Positions 45,248-57,179 are shown, counted from the stretch's first letter. The stretch: DNA of 64,000 nucleotides from CAVQYV01 sp963718295 [NCBI: uncultured Methylomirabilota bacterium] (GCA_963718295.1 CAVQYV010000003.1:310001-374000); one strand, 5' to 3'. Numbers and translations are program-made. Notes: generated by a model not told the origin, from the letters alone.

Positions 45248-46252
45248 ATGCCTGAGTTGCGTAAGGATCCCATCACCTCTCGCTGGGTCATCATTTCCAC
45301 TGAGAGGGCAAGGCGTCCCCATTTTTCCGAACCCGATCCACCAAGTAAATCGGATGGTTTCTGTCCTTTCTGCCTGGGAAACGAGGATAAGACTCCTCCC
45401 GAGGTATTGGCGTACCGCCCAGATGGGGGACCGCCCAATTCCCCGGGATGGACCCTGAGGGTGGTTCCCAACAAATTCCCCGCCCTTCAGATCGAGGGCA
45501 ATCACGATCGCAAGGGGGAGGGCATGTACGACAAGATGCGAGGAATCGGGGCCCACGAGGTCATCATCGAAAACCCGGGCCATGCCACCACCCTTGCCCA
45601 GCTGTCGGAGCAGAGGGTGGAAGATGTGCTCTGGGCTTTTCGCGACCGGATCCTGGACCTCAAGAAGGATCGGAGGTTTCGTTATATCCTGATCTTCAAG
45701 AACCATGGCCTGGCGGCGGGTGCCACCCTGGAGCACCCTCATTCCCAGCTCATCGCTACCCCCATCGTCCCCAAGAGGGTCCGGGAAGAAGCAGATGGGG
45801 CCAGAGAGTATTTCTCCTACAAAGAGCGCTGCATCTATTGCGACGTCATCCGGCAGGAGTTGGAACAGCAGACTCGTCTCATCAGCGAAAATGAAGACTT
45901 CGTGGTCATCGCCCCCTTCGCACCCCGGTTTCCCTTCGAGACCTGGATCCTGCCCAAGAATCACGATTGTTTCTTCGAAGATGGCCAGAAGCGGGAATAT
46001 GAGAACCTTTCCCGCTCGTTAAGGGACACGCTGCTGCGCCTCGAAGGGGCCCTATCCAATCCTCCCTACAACTTCATCATCCATAATAGCCCGTTCCAGG
46101 AAGACCTCCATGATTCATATCATTGGCATCTGGAGATCATGCCCAAGCTGACAAGGGTGGCTGGCTTTGAATGGGGAACCGGATTCTACATCAATCCCAC
46201 TCCCCCAGAGGATTCGGCCAAGTTCATGCGGGAGATCGAAGTTGCCCCCTGA
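45248..46252 (+). CDS. galT: Galactose-1-phosphate uridylyltransferase family
   Basis: GalT transfers UMP between UDP-glucose and galactose-1-phosphate; some relatives work on other hexose phosphates. Length 334. The zinc-site Cys pair is CPFCLG near residue 38, the catalytic HPHSQ is near 163-167, CIYCDVI is near 197, and YHWHLEIMPK is near 298. ATG at 45248 follows AGGAGG; earlier frames are leader. It is divergent from larC across a 255-base spacer, where a weak TTGACT-N17-TAATGT pair (45162-45190) may serve. With glgA it suggests glycogen/sugar-nucleotide metabolism. Confidence 0.88.
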   Translation: MPELRKDPITSRWVIISTERARRPHFSEPDPPSKSDGFCPFCLGNEDKTPPEVLAYRPDGGPPNSPGWTLRVVPNKFPALQIEGNHDRKGEGMYDKMRGIGAHEVIIENPGHATTLAQLSEQRVEDVLWAFRDRILDLKKDRRFRYILIFKNHGLAAGATLEHPHSQLIATPIVPKRVREEADGAREYFSYKERCIYCDVIRQELEQQTRLISENEDFVVIAPFAPRFPFETWILPKNHDCFFEDGQKREYENLSRSLRDTLLRLEGALSNPPYNFIIHNSPFQEDLHDSYHWHLEIMPKLTRVAGFEWGTGFYINPTPPEDSAKFMREIEVAP

Positions 46253-46516
46253 TCTCAACGGATTTCTCCTCCGAGTCTCTCTCATTGGACAATTCCTCTT
46301 TTTCCCTCTCCTTTATCAGAAAGCCTGGTGAGGAGAGGTACCCCTTGGAGCGATGGGACTTCCCGGTTTTGCCCAGCCACCCTCGAGGCCAGATTGGGAT
46401 CCCGGATTCCCATCGGATCCAGATCGCTTCCGGGTGAGACTTCCCTTCATTCAGGGAGAATCCCCCATCTGAAGCCCCATCGCCGGACCTTTGACCGAAT
46501 TCAGGGAGGTTATTCC

Positions 46517-47989
46517 ATGGCGCGAAAATTAAAGATCCTCATTGCCTCTTCCGAAGTGGCCCCATTTGCCAAAACGGGAGGCCTGGCCGATGTGGCGGGT
46601 TCCCTGCCCAAGGCCTTGGAGAGGTTGGGCCATGACGTCCGGGTGATCCTGCCCAAGTATGAAATGGTGGATAAGGGACGTTTCCCCCAGACCAAGGTCC
46701 TGGATCGGCTTTCCCTGCCTATGTCCGATCGCTTGGTCGATTCCGCGGTCTATGAGACCCAATTGGGAGAGGCTATCCCCGTCTATCTATTGGCCAACGA
46801 AGCATACTATGGCCGCCCCGAGCTTTATCGGACGGCAGAAGGAGACTATCCAGATAACGCGGAGCGATTCATCTATTTCTCCAAGGCCATCCCGGAGATC
46901 GCCAGGAGGCTTGATTTTCGGCCCGACTGCATCCATTGCCACGACTGGCAGAGCGGCTTGGTCCCCCTTTTCCTGCGCACCCTTTACCGCAATGACCCAT
47001 TCTTCGCCCAGACCGGGACCCTCTTTACCATCCACAACATCGGCTATCAGGGCCTCTTCTGGCATTACGATTGGCATCTTTTGGGGATCGGGTGGGAATA
47101 TTTCACCCCTGAGGGGATCGAGTTTTATGGCAACATCAACCTCTTAAAGGCGGGGATCGTCTATTCGCAGATCGTCAATACCGTGAGCAAGACCTATAGC
47201 CGGGAGATCCAGACCCCTGAGTTCGGCAGCGGGTTGGAAGGGGTCTTGGGCGCCAGGGAAAAGGACCTTTTCGGCATCCTGAATGGCGTGGACTATGAGG
47301 ACTGGAGCCCGTCCTCCGACCCATGGATCACAGCCAATTACGATGATCGCCATCTCGCAGGCAAATCGACCTGCAAGATGGACCTCCTCCGGGAGTTCGG
47401 ACTTCCCCCCGAGCCTCAGTGGCCGATCCTGGGTGTCATCTCCCGGCTTACCCCGCAGAAGGGCTTCGACCTCCTGGCAGAGATCATGGAGGATCTAATG
47501 GAGAGGGACCTCTTTTTCATCCTCCTGGGCACGGGAGATCAGGCCTACCATGATCTGCTGGCCGATATCGCCCGGCGATTCCCCCGGAAGGCCGGCATCC
47601 GAATCGGATTCGACAATGCCCTGGCCCATAAGATCGAGGCTGGCTCCGATATCTTCCTGATGCCCTCTCGCTATGAGCCCTGCGGCCTCAACCAGCTCTA
47701 CAGTCTGAAGTACGGAACCATCCCGGTGGTTCGCTCCACCGGCGGCCTGGCGGATACAATCCAGAATTACAGCCCCCGCACCCAAAAGGGAAACGGGTTC
47801 AGTTTCAAGGATTATTCCTCGCCCAAACTGCTTGCGGCCATTGATCGCGCCTTGTCTCTTTATCAGGATCGGAGGAGATGGAAGGATTTGATGAGACGCG
47901 CCATGCGAGAAGATTACTCCTGGGAGGCCTCCGCCCAGCAATACTTGAAGCTGTACCGAAAGGCGCAACTCGAAAAGATGAGGGCTTAA
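46517..47989 (+). CDS. glgA: Glycogen synthase (GT5)
   Basis: ADP-glucose-dependent starch/glycogen synthase, 490 residues. The ADP-glucose-binding KTGGLADVAGSLPKAL is near residue 17, DWQSGLVP and TIHNIGYQG lie in the N-terminal domain, ISRLTPQKGFDLL starts the C-terminal domain, and YEPCGLNQLYSLKYGTIPVVRSTGGLADT is the catalytic C-terminal region. ATG at 46517 follows GGGAGG. A 264-base spacer without a gene separates it from galT, and 32 bases separate it from the histidine kinase. Confidence 0.95.
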   Translation: MARKLKILIASSEVAPFAKTGGLADVAGSLPKALERLGHDVRVILPKYEMVDKGRFPQTKVLDRLSLPMSDRLVDSAVYETQLGEAIPVYLLANEAYYGRPELYRTAEGDYPDNAERFIYFSKAIPEIARRLDFRPDCIHCHDWQSGLVPLFLRTLYRNDPFFAQTGTLFTIHNIGYQGLFWHYDWHLLGIGWEYFTPEGIEFYGNINLLKAGIVYSQIVNTVSKTYSREIQTPEFGSGLEGVLGAREKDLFGILNGVDYEDWSPSSDPWITANYDDRHLAGKSTCKMDLLREFGLPPEPQWPILGVISRLTPQKGFDLLAEIMEDLMERDLFFILLGTGDQAYHDLLADIARRFPRKAGIRIGFDNALAHKIEAGSDIFLMPSRYEPCGLNQLYSLKYGTIPVVRSTGGLADTIQNYSPRTQKGNGFSFKDYSSPKLLAAIDRALSLYQDRRRWKDLMRRAMREDYSWEASAQQYLKLYRKAQLEKMRA

Positions 47990-48021
47990 GGGCCTTTCTG
48001 GCCTAAAACGGGGTCTCTGAA

Positions 48022-51000
48022 TTGGGGAAGGCCAAAAGATCAACCATTGCGATTGCCATTTTCCCCGAGGAGATCAAGGGAAGCCTCCTTCTGGCCTTCT
48101 GTCTCCTCCTCCTGTTGCTCCTCCTGATGGGCCTCTTCGCCCTCAAGGAGGCCCACGAGTTCAAGCGAAAAGTCGAGTTGGTCGTAGAGAACTATAAGAA
48201 GGGGAGCCAGGTTTTTTCTCAATTGGGCAACCTTACCTTTGAACTGAACCTGATCGCCAAGGAGCAAATGGGATGGAGGGATACCAAGGCGCGGGCAGGA
48301 TGGAAAGAAAGCCTGGATCAGACCAAGGCAGAAATCGACTCCTACATCCTCAATCACCTCCTAACCTCCTCCGATCCCGCCGAGCGAGAGGCCTGGGAAG
48401 ATCTGCAACGGGGCGTTTCTGACTACTGGAATGACCTGCAAACGATGGCCGCGCTCCTCCGGCGGGGAATCCGAGAAGAGACTCTCCTCCGTTCGGAGTC
48501 CCGCGCCCTGGCGAGCCAGAGGAGGTTGCGTCTCGAAAGGGAAAGGATCCTTTCCCTCCATGAACAGGCCGCCTTCAAACACCAGCAGGAGATGGTTTCC
48601 GCCCTGGAGCGATTTCGCTTCTTCGCGCTGTCTCTGACCGGCATCAGTCTCCTCTTGGGAATGGGCATCATGTACTTGTCCCTATGGGACATCCAAAGGA
48701 AAACGGAGCGGATTCGAAAAGAGAGGGACTTCTCCCAGACCCTCCTGGAAGCGATCGGTGATGGGGTCATCCTCCTCAATCCTGCCGGCCAGGTGCAGTT
48801 TGCGAATCGGAGGTCGGCAGAAGCTGCTGTGTTATCGTGGCGAAGAGATCATAGGAAAGACCTACGCAGAGCTCCTCCATCCGGAGGATCGCGCCGAGGC
48901 GGAAAAGCGATATCCGACCTCTCCAAAGAGACAGGCCTACAGTTTCAAGAGTCGTCTGATCCGAGGCGATGGCTCCGCCTTCCCAGCCTTGATCACCGTG
49001 GCGCCCCCTCTGGACGAGGGAAGTCAATCACCGGGATGGGTTGCCGTCTTTCGGGACATCACCGAGACCGAAGAGGCGGAGAGATCGATTCGCCAGTTGG
49101 CCCATGCCCTCCAGGAGACCGATGAATGCGTCATCATCACTGACCTGGAGGAGCGCATCGTTTACATCAACAAAGCGGCGGAGCGAACCTACGGCTATCC
49201 GATCAGCGAATTAATGGAACGCCATGTGAGCCAACTGCGCACTCCGGATGATCATCTCTTCTTCGGCCCCGAGGTAAAGGTTGCCTCTCTGGCCAAGGGC
49301 TGGCGGGGCGAATTGATGAACCGGAGGAAAGACGGGACGGTCTTTCCCATCTTTTTGACCACCTCTCTCATCCGGGATGAAAAAAGGATCTCCTCACGCC
49401 ATCGTCGGGATCGCCCGCGATATCAGCGAAAGGAAGAAGATCGAGGAAGAGATCCTGCACCGCAGCCGCGATCTGGCCTCTCTCCACCTGATTACAGCGA
49501 CCATGAGCCGATCGTTGAACCTCCAGGAGACCTTGGAGAAGGCTGCGGAGGAGCTCATGAAAGCATTAGACCTGGATGCCTGTGAGATCTACATCTTTCA
49601 AGGGGGATACTCCAAGCCCACCCAGATTGCCTGTCGAGGCATGGAGAAGGATTACTACCAGCAGGGATCTCTTCCCAATATTGAACCTGTATGGCCCAAG
49701 CCAATGGCCTTGACCGGGGACGCGGTTATCATCGACGACCTCGAGAAAGACAGGACTTATGTATCGCTCCTCGCTCAGGGCTTTCTCTCCTTTGCCTCCA
49801 TTCCGATTATGTCCAAGGGGACCCTCCTGGGGGTATTGAATGTGGCAACCCGAAGGTCCGCAGGATTTAGTCCTCCCAATATCGATCTATTAGCCGCCAC
49901 CGCCAGCCAGATGGGGATCTTCATCGAAAACGTCCGCTCCTTTGAAAGGGAGAAGGAGAGGGTGGAGGAGCTTTCCAGTCTGATTCAAGTGGCCCAGGCT
50001 GTCAATTCCTCCCTGGACCTGGAGAAGGTGCTTCACTCCCTCGTAGAAAAGGCAGCCCAGGTGATGAAGGCCCCAGCCGCCAATCTGATGCTCGTAGACG
50101 AGCAGAGCGGTCTGCTGGAATGGAGCGCCAATGTGGGCTTGCCTCCGGAATGGATCACAGGGGTAGGAAGCCTCGGGGTGGGCGAAAGCATCTCCGGCCT
50201 CGTCGTCTCCACGGGAGCACCCATTGCGATCCTGGAGATGAGCCAGGATCCCCGATTCCTCTATCCGGAGCTGGCGGAGCAGTTTGGATTCCGCTCTTTC
50301 CTGGGGGTTCCCCTGATCTTCCGAGACAAGCCGATCGGGGGACTCTATATCGTAACGGTCGAGCCCCATCCCTTTTCGGACCGGGAGATCCGACTCCTCT
50401 CCGCCCTGGCCAGCCAGGCGGCTTTCGCCATCGAAAACGCCCGTCTCTTCCAGGAAACGGAGGAGTTGGCAAGCGAGAACTTCAGGCGGTATCAAGAGGT
50501 CTCCATACTCAATGAGTTGGGAGTTGCCATGCGAAGCCACAACCAGCTGGATTGGCTCCTCCCCATCATCCTGACCGGGGTGACCTTTGGAGGCGGCCTG
50601 GGCTTCAATCGAGCCATTCTCTTCTTGACCGATGAGAAGGATCAGTTCCTGGAAGGCAAGCTGGGGATGGGTCCCAGCAGCAGCGAGGATGCCCGCCTCA
50701 TCTGGAGCGATCTGGTCCGAAGGAAGCAATCCCTCCTGGAGATCATCCAAACCCTCTCCCTGGATTCCATTGCAGGCGCTCCTTTCAATCTCCTGGCGAG
50801 AAGCCTGAAGGTCCCTCTCCGCCCCGAGGGTGGTATCATTGCCCGGACCGCTTTGGAGAAGAGGAGCTTCAACATCCAGGATGCTGCCTCTTCCCAGGAG
50901 GCCATCAACGTGGAATTTGAAGGTCGCTTCATGGCCAAGTCCTTTGCCGCCATCCCGCTCCTGGCTAAAGAGAGGGTCATCGGGGTGATCCTGGTGGACA

Positions 51001-51858
51001 ATCTCTACAATGGACGGGCCATATCGGAACATGACCTCCACTTCCTGGAGGCTTTGGCCAACCAGGCGGGTATGGCCATCGAATCCGCCCAACTCTATTC
51101 CCGCCTGGAGGATGCGAATCGACAGCTGCTGGAAAGCCACCGTCAGATCATGCAGATGGAAAGGCTGGCCCTTCTGGGAGAGATGTCGGCCACCGTGGCC
51201 CATCAGATCCGCAATCCTCTGGTGGCCATCGGAGGTTTTGCCAGACGCCTATCCCACATGGACCCCGAGAAAGGAAACCAGCGGGAATACCTCGACATCA
51301 TCCAAAAGGAGGTGCAGAGGCTGGAGCAGACGGTCAAGAATATCCTCTCTGCCTCCCGGGAGATCCAACCCAAATTCGTCTCGGGTGACCTCAATCGCGT
51401 CGTCCGGGAATGCCTGGCCCTCTACCAGGATCGGATCAAGGAACAGAGGGTGAACCTTTGTGCTCAACTCCGTTCGGACCTTCCCAAGATCCCCCTGGAT
51501 TCGGCTCAAATGAGCCACGCCCTTTCCAATCTCTTGGACAACGCCCTGGAGGCCATGCCTGGGGGGGGGAGATCTCCATATCTCGACCTATCTTTCCCCG
51601 GAGGCGGTCCACATGGAGATTACGGACACCGGCCCCGGAATTCCCCCCGAGGCCTTTGATGTCATTTTCGATCCTTTCTTTACTACCAAGGTGAATGGGA
51701 CCGGATTGGGGCTGGCCCTCACCTATCGCATTATCTCCAATCATCAGGGGAAGATCGAGGCCAGAAACCTCCCGGGCGGGGGGGCGACGTTTTCCCTTTC
51801 CCTCCCCCTGGAGTTTGAAATTCCGCAACCCGTCAACAAGGACGAGGAGGTGATCTGA
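48022..51858 (+). pseudogene. Multi-domain sensor histidine kinase (PAS-PAS-GAF-HisKA-HATPase), three frameshifts
   Basis: Apparent full product of about 1,278 residues. A TTG start is used, with membrane segments near residues 20-38 and 197-217 enclosing an extracytoplasmic helical sensor. Two PAS domains, about three GAF domains, the H-box VAHQIRNPLVAIGG and ATPase motifs NLLDNALEAMPGGG, TDTGPGIPP and GTGLGLAL follow. The frame shifts near 48820, in the A6 run at 49380-49385 and in the G9 run at 51561-51569. Removing one base from each of the last two, and one near 48820, restores the protein. The cognate receiver begins one base after the stop. A sequencing-error origin is likely. Confidence 0.7.
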
Positions 51859-52610
<752 letters not shown>

Positions 52611-52658
52611 GAGGCCCTCAGGCCCCCAAGCCCTCATTCCTTTCCTTCGGTTCCTATC

Positions 52659-54233
52659 ATGAGAACCCCAAGGGATTCGAAGGGCCTAAAGCATATTTCG
52701 GAAAACCCTGGGACATCCGTCGGAGGGATGACGGCCCTGGTCCGGCTTAGCGAAGCCCTTTCCTCCCCTGCCGGTGCCCTCTCTTTGGAAAAGCAGATCC
52801 GAGAGGCGCTGAAGTCCTTTTGCTCCTTCAAAAAAATGGCCATCCTGGTCCGGAATCCGGATGGAAGGTGGAAGCAATTGGAGGGAGGAAAGGTTCATTC
52901 CCACCAGCGGGCCCCCTTTTCCATCGCCTCCTTGGAGACCATACAGCGGGAACGGAAGCTTGCCGCCAGGTTCTTCCTCGATAAGGAGCCCACCCTGGTA
53001 GATCCCCAGACCTCCCCTCCGTCAGGCAGAGAAAAGGGACCGCGGGAGATCTGGGTCCCCATCCTGGAAAGGGCGGAGCTTCAGGGCCTATTGTGGCTCG
53101 AGGCGCCCTCCTATGCCCTTCCAGCCCCGGAATTCCTGGCCGCCCTCCTGTTGACAGCCACCCTCATCGGCCAATCCCGCCTTTTGGAGGTTGCCTTGAT
53201 GGCCAGAAGTGAGTATCCATCTCAGGAAACCTCCGTAGCCGTTGCCAGGACCGGCGGCGCAGCCTTGGGAATCCCTTCCATCATCGGCCAGAGTGAGAGG
53301 ATGCAAAAGGTCTTCGAGGCAATCCAAAAGGTAAGCCCCACCCGTGCCAATGTCCTGCTCCGGGGGGAGAGTGGAACGGGCAAAGAATTGGTGGCCCGGG
53401 CCATCCATCAGTTCAGTGACCGTGCCGATAAGTCCTTCGTGGTCGTCAACTGCGCGGCGATCCCCGAATCCCTCATCGAGAGTGAGCTCTTCGGGCATGA
53501 GAAGGGCTCCTTCACCGGGGCCATCTTAACCCGCCAGGGTCGCTTCGAGCAGGCCGACGGCGGGACCCTCTTTTTGGACGAGATCGGGGAAATCAGCCGA
53601 CTCATCCAGGTCAAGCTCCTGCGCTTCCTGCAGGAGAGAAAATTCGAGAGGGTAGGAGGAAAGAAAACCTTCTCGGTGGATGTGCGCATCATCGCTGCCA
53701 CCAATCGTAACCTGGAGGGAGCGGTGGCCGAAGGTCATTTCCGTGACGATCTCTATTATCGGCTCAATGTGGTACCCATTTTTCTTCCACCTCTAAGAGA
53801 GCGCAGAGAGGATATTCCCCTGCTGGTAGGCCATTTCCTCTCTCGCTTCAATGCGGAGAATGCAAAGCGCGTGAAACTCTCCGCCGCCGCCATGGATCTG
53901 ATCATGGGGTATTCCTGGCCGGGGAATGTGCGGGAGTTGGAAAACTGCATGGAAAGGATCGTAGTCATGGCAGAGCGGGAGGTCATTTCCCCCGAGGAGG
54001 TCCCCCTCCCCTATGGACATCTCACCTCCCTGGCCTCTGCCCCTTTGGCCTTCCCGACCCAGGAGGAATCCCCTCCCCTCCCCCAAACCCTGGAGGAGTT
54101 GGAGAAGCGGAGGATCGAGGAGGCCCTCAAAACATGTGGCTATGTGCAGGCCCGAGCTGCCCGCCTCCTGGGGATCACCCAGCGGCAGATCGGATACAAG
54201 ATCAAGAAGTTTGGGATTCAGGTGGAGACCTAA
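52659..54233 (+). CDS. NifA-like sigma-54-dependent transcriptional activator
   Basis: Enhancer-binding protein, 524 residues. A GAF-like sensor covers about 25-190. The AAA+ domain has Walker A GESGTGKE near 234, the sigma-54 contact loop GSFTGA near 282 (usual GAFTGA) and Walker [11 protein letters not shown] near 301. The Fis-type [25 protein letters not shown] at 497-518 resembles NifA rather than NtrC. No receiver domain is present. It likely controls the -24/-12 promoter 390 bases downstream of its stop, with the TGT-N10-ACA site as its enhancer. The start at ATG 52659 has no clear ribosome-binding site. Confidence 0.87.
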   Translation: MRTPRDSKGLKHISENPGTSVGGMTALVRLSEALSSPAGALSLEKQIREALKSFCSFKKMAILVRNPDGRWKQLEGGKVHSHQRAPFSIASLETIQRERKLAARFFLDKEPTLVDPQTSPPSGREKGPREIWVPILERAELQGLLWLEAPSYALPAPEFLAALLLTATLIGQSRLLEVALMARSEYPSQETSVAVARTGGAALGIPSIIGQSERMQKVFEAIQKVSPTRANVLLRGESGTGKELVARAIHQFSDRADKSFVVVNCAAIPESLIESELFGHEKGSFTGAILTRQGRFEQADGGTLFLDEIGEISRLIQVKLLRFLQERKFERVGGKKTFSVDVRIIAATNRNLEGAVAEGHFRDDLYYRLNVVPIFLPPLRERREDIPLLVGHFLSRFNAENAKRVKLSAAAMDLIMGYSWPGNVRELENCMERIVVMAEREVISPEEVPLPYGHLTSLASAPLAFPTQEESPPLPQTLEELEKRRIEEALKTCGYVQARAARLLGITQRQIGYKIKKFGIQVET

Positions 54234-54490
54234 GGCCTTTCCAGCAAGGCACGCATTCCGGGGGATCCTCTCCAATTGAGCTATAAACAGGAAGGGTGGG
54301 ACCATTTCCGACCCTGCTCTTCCTTCTTCGGAGATGTCCCACCCATCGGCAAACCTCTTCCCCTTGCGATGGCTGACCATCCCCTTGCCTTCTTGGAGAT
54401 CAAACTGGGCCCCTCGTCGCCGAGAACATCGATGAGCGCCCACGGGGAGATGCAGGCTGGGGGAATTGCACCCTCCGTCCATTTCCTAAT

Positions 54491-54506
54491 TGTATGCAAT
54501 TTTACA
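54491..54506 (+). promoter_or_regulatory. TGT-N10-ACA upstream activator site
   Basis: Matches the NifA enhancer consensus TGT-N10-ACA exactly in outer triplets, about 127 bases before the -24 element. The adjacent palindrome at 54510-54520 could be a second regulator site. The NifA-like activator is encoded immediately upstream. Confidence 0.6.
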
Positions 54507-54624
54507 TCTTTGTAGTACAACCCCTCGCTTCCCGCCCTGGTACTGAAGGTCTCCTGGTTCGCTCTATCTCGCTAACTCATTGCCATAATTGAATTTATGG
54601 CTCTCAAAAACCCCATCCAGCATT

Positions 54625-54640
54625 TGGCACCGATGTTGCT
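54625..54640 (+). promoter_or_regulatory. Sigma-54 promoter (-24/-12)
   Basis: TGGCAC-N5-TTGCT with exact GG-to-GC spacing, matching the consensus TGGCACG-N4-TTGCW in all but one base. Transcription would start near 54652, 48 bases before the ATG of the HdrB-HdrC fusion. Confidence 0.85.
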
Positions 54641-54699
54641 CTCTATGGGGTGGGTCAGAAAAGGTTTCAGAGAAACAATCCCATTCAGGAAAAAATGCC

Positions 54700-56091
54700 A
54701 TGGTTAAAAATCAAATCTCAGAACAGACATCAAAGGCGCAGATCAAAGAGACGATCCCCCAAAACAGATCAGGCTACGCCATGTTTTGGGGCTGCCAGAT
54801 CCCGGCCCGCCTCCCCTTCCTGGAGAAGGGAGCCCGGGCTGTCTTGCATCAGCTGAAAGTTTCGACCCATGACCTTTCTGATTTCACCTGCTGCCCGGAA
54901 CGGTCTTTCATCGCTAACCTCGACCCCTCGCTCTGGCTGACTACTGCCGCCCGCAACCTCTCCCTGGTGGAGGCTCAGGGTCTGGATCTTCTCACCCCTT
55001 GCTCAGGATGTTATGCCACCTTCCGGGAGGCGATCCATCAACTCCGGACGGACCGCCAGGCCAGGGAACAAGTTCAGTCCGCCTTGAAGGGTATGGGTCT
55101 CGAGTGGAAGGACCGCACCCACGTCCTGCACATCGCCACCCTGATCTGCGACATCCTGGGACTGGAACGAATCAAGGGCTCGCTGATTCACCGCCTCGAT
55201 GGCATTCGGATTGCGGTTCATTATGGCTGCAACCTCCTGCGAACCCAGCAATCCCATCCCTTCGATCATCCCTCGCGGCCTCGCAAACTGGATAGCCTGG
55301 TGGAGACCCTGGGCGGGATCTCCATTGAGTATGAGACCCAGGGTGAATGCTGCGGAGAATCACTGGGCCGGACCTCAGGGACCGGTGATGCCAAAGCGAT
55401 GGCCCGGAGAAAGCTGTCGGCGATCCGGGCCGCCCAGGCGGACGCCATCCTCGTGGTCTGCCCCGCCTGCTTCATGCAATTCGACACCCAGCAGGCCTTG
55501 ATGTCCAGGGAGGGGGAGTCCTATCGGATTCCGGTCTTCTTCCTGACCGAGCTGCTGGGCCTGTGCATGGGCCTTTCCCCCGAGGCTCTGGGCCTCACCT
55601 CCACCTCTCATCGCACTCCGGTGGGATCCTTCTTCGAAAAATGGGAGGGAAAGAGGGAAAGAGGCCCCATCGAGGCCCCGTTATTCGATCAGGATGCCCT
55701 AAAGCGATGTCTCGACTGCGGTGCCTGCATCAACGACTGCCCGATTGCCCTCACCGAGGAGGATTATCGGCCTGATCTTCTGATCGAAAAATTGTTAGAG
55801 GGAGACCTGGAGTATTGCCTGAAGCATGAAAAGCTCTGGTCCTGTCTGGAATGTCATCATTGCAGCCAGCTCTGTCCCCAGGATTATAGCTGGGAGAAGA
55901 CCTTGCACCTCCTCAAGCGGTTGGCCATGAAGGAAGGTCAGGTCCCTTCCGCCATCCGGGAGGGCGCCGAACGCTTCCTCAAGACCGGTCGGCTGGCCGA
56001 GGTCAGCCCCACCTCCAGGAAGCGTCTGGGTCTGCCGGAGGTGGAGTCGGCATCCCCGGGCCTCATAGAAGAGATCAAGGAGAAGGCATGA
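54700..56091 (+). CDS. HdrB-HdrC fusion iron-sulfur protein
   Basis: A 463-residue fusion. The N-terminal part has two complete CCG motifs: Cys32, CC at 64-65 and CSGC, then a second set with YGCNLL, ECCGES and CPAC. These are the ligands of the noncubane clusters that reduce disulfides in heterodisulfide reductase subunit B. The C-terminal part is HdrC-like with CLDCGACINDCP and CLECHHCSQLCP. It is the first gene after the sigma-54 promoter and overlaps the glutamate synthase glutaminase gene by four bases, so they act together. Electron donor or thiol/disulfide sensor for glutamate synthase is inferred. ATG at 54700; the longer frame would cross the promoter. Confidence 0.82.
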   Translation: MVKNQISEQTSKAQIKETIPQNRSGYAMFWGCQIPARLPFLEKGARAVLHQLKVSTHDLSDFTCCPERSFIANLDPSLWLTTAARNLSLVEAQGLDLLTPCSGCYATFREAIHQLRTDRQAREQVQSALKGMGLEWKDRTHVLHIATLICDILGLERIKGSLIHRLDGIRIAVHYGCNLLRTQQSHPFDHPSRPRKLDSLVETLGGISIEYETQGECCGESLGRTSGTGDAKAMARRKLSAIRAAQADAILVVCPACFMQFDTQQALMSREGESYRIPVFFLTELLGLCMGLSPEALGLTSTSHRTPVGSFFEKWEGKRERGPIEAPLFDQDALKRCLDCGACINDCPIALTEEDYRPDLLIEKLLEGDLEYCLKHEKLWSCLECHHCSQLCPQDYSWEKTLHLLKRLAMKEGQVPSAIREGAERFLKTGRLAEVSPTSRKRLGLPEVESASPGLIEEIKEKA

Positions 56092-57179
56092 ACCACTCTT
56101 TCCAAAAAGATATCTCGAATTGCGGCATGGCAGGCCTCATTCACAAGAAGGGGGGCCGCGTCGGAGGAGAGATCATCATCAAGTCCATCGCCTCCATGCG
56201 AGAAAGAGGGAATGGGTTGGGCGGCGGCTTCTCCGCCTACGGAATCTACCCGGAATTCAAAGATCTTTATGCCTTCCATGTCATGTTCGAGGAGGCCTCC
56301 AGCAAGCGAGATGCAGAGAGTTATCTAACCGAGAGCTACACCATTCATCAGTCCGAGCCCATCCCCATCCGCCCCTTGAAGGTGATCTCCTCTCCTCCCC
56401 TTCTCTGGCGCTATTTCCTGGAGGTCAAGGAGGAGAGGATGCTCTACCTCTTCCCCGAGATGGATGAGAGGGACTTCGTCATGCGGACGGTCATGAAGAT
56501 CAACTCCCAGATCCCCGGGGCCTACGTCTTTTCCAGTGGCAAGAATATGGGCGCCTTCAAGGGGGTGGGATATGCGGACGACATCGGACACTTCTTCCGC
56601 CTGGAGGAGTACGAGGGCTATCTCTGGACCGCCCACCAGAGATTTCCCACCAATACCCCGGGCTGGTGGGGCGGCGCCCATCCTTTTTGCCTCCTGGATT
56701 GGTCCATCGTCCACAATGGGGAGATCTCCTCTTACGGGATCAACAAGCGGTATCTGGAGATGTTCGGCTATCAGTGCACCCTGTTTACCGATACCGAGGT
56801 GATCGCCTATCTCTTCGATCTCCTCTCCCGGAGACATCGGCTTCCACTGAGTCTCATCTGCCAGACCCTGGCCTCCCCCTTCTGGAAGGACATCGATCGC
56901 CTCTCGGAGGATGACCGCACCCTGTATGAGGCCCTTCGGATCGTGTACGGAAGTGCCCTTCTCAACGGCCCCTTTGCCGTGCTGGTGGGCCATCACCGAG
57001 GACTAATTGGTCTAACGGATCGTATCAAGCTCCGCCCCCTGGTGGCTGGCAGCCAGGGAGATTTCGTCTTCATGGCCTCTGAAGAAGCGGCCATCCGCGA
57101 GATCTCCCCGCGCTTGGAGAAGGTCTGGGCGCTCAGGGCGGGTGAGCCCCTGATGGTGGAGTTGGAGGCCCACGCATGA
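56088..57179 (+). CDS. Archaeal-type glutamate synthase, glutaminase subunit (class II GATase)
   Basis: The glutamine-hydrolysing part of a three-subunit glutamate synthase, 363 residues. The nucleophile Cys is residue 12 in SNCGMAGLI, so an 11-residue propeptide must be removed for the class II N-terminal Cys to form. RFPTNTPGWWGGAHPF near 185 and VHNGEISSYG near 205 are the ammonia- and substrate-side motifs. Overlaps the HdrBC fusion by four bases and the FMN subunit by four bases. In bacterial-type enzymes this domain is fused to the others in one 1,500-residue GltB. Confidence 0.88.
   Translation: MNHSFQKDISNCGMAGLIHKKGGRVGGEIIIKSIASMRERGNGLGGGFSAYGIYPEFKDLYAFHVMFEEASSKRDAESYLTESYTIHQSEPIPIRPLKVISSPPLLWRYFLEVKEERMLYLFPEMDERDFVMRTVMKINSQIPGAYVFSSGKNMGAFKGVGYADDIGHFFRLEEYEGYLWTAHQRFPTNTPGWWGGAHPFCLLDWSIVHNGEISSYGINKRYLEMFGYQCTLFTDTEVIAYLFDLLSRRHRLPLSLICQTLASPFWKDIDRLSEDDRTLYEALRIVYGSALLNGPFAVLVGHHRGLIGLTDRIKLRPLVAGSQGDFVFMASEEAAIREISPRLEKVWALRAGEPLMVELEAHA

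Larger units (their letters stand above)
54234..54699 (+). other. Control region of 466 bases before the hdrBC-glutamate synthase block
   Basis: No gene is supported; one long frame runs from 54589 into the fusion but crosses the promoter. The spacer holds a 9-base-arm hairpin (54294-54302 / 54336-54344), the candidate enhancer at 54491, the palindrome TTGTAgTACAA at 54510-54520 and the sigma-54 promoter at 54625. Confidence 0.75.

Noticed and set aside
54589-54699. N-terminal extension of the HdrB-HdrC fusion from 54589
   Set aside because: The added codons include the sigma-54 promoter and would start upstream of its transcript; ATG at 54700 has a ribosome-binding site.
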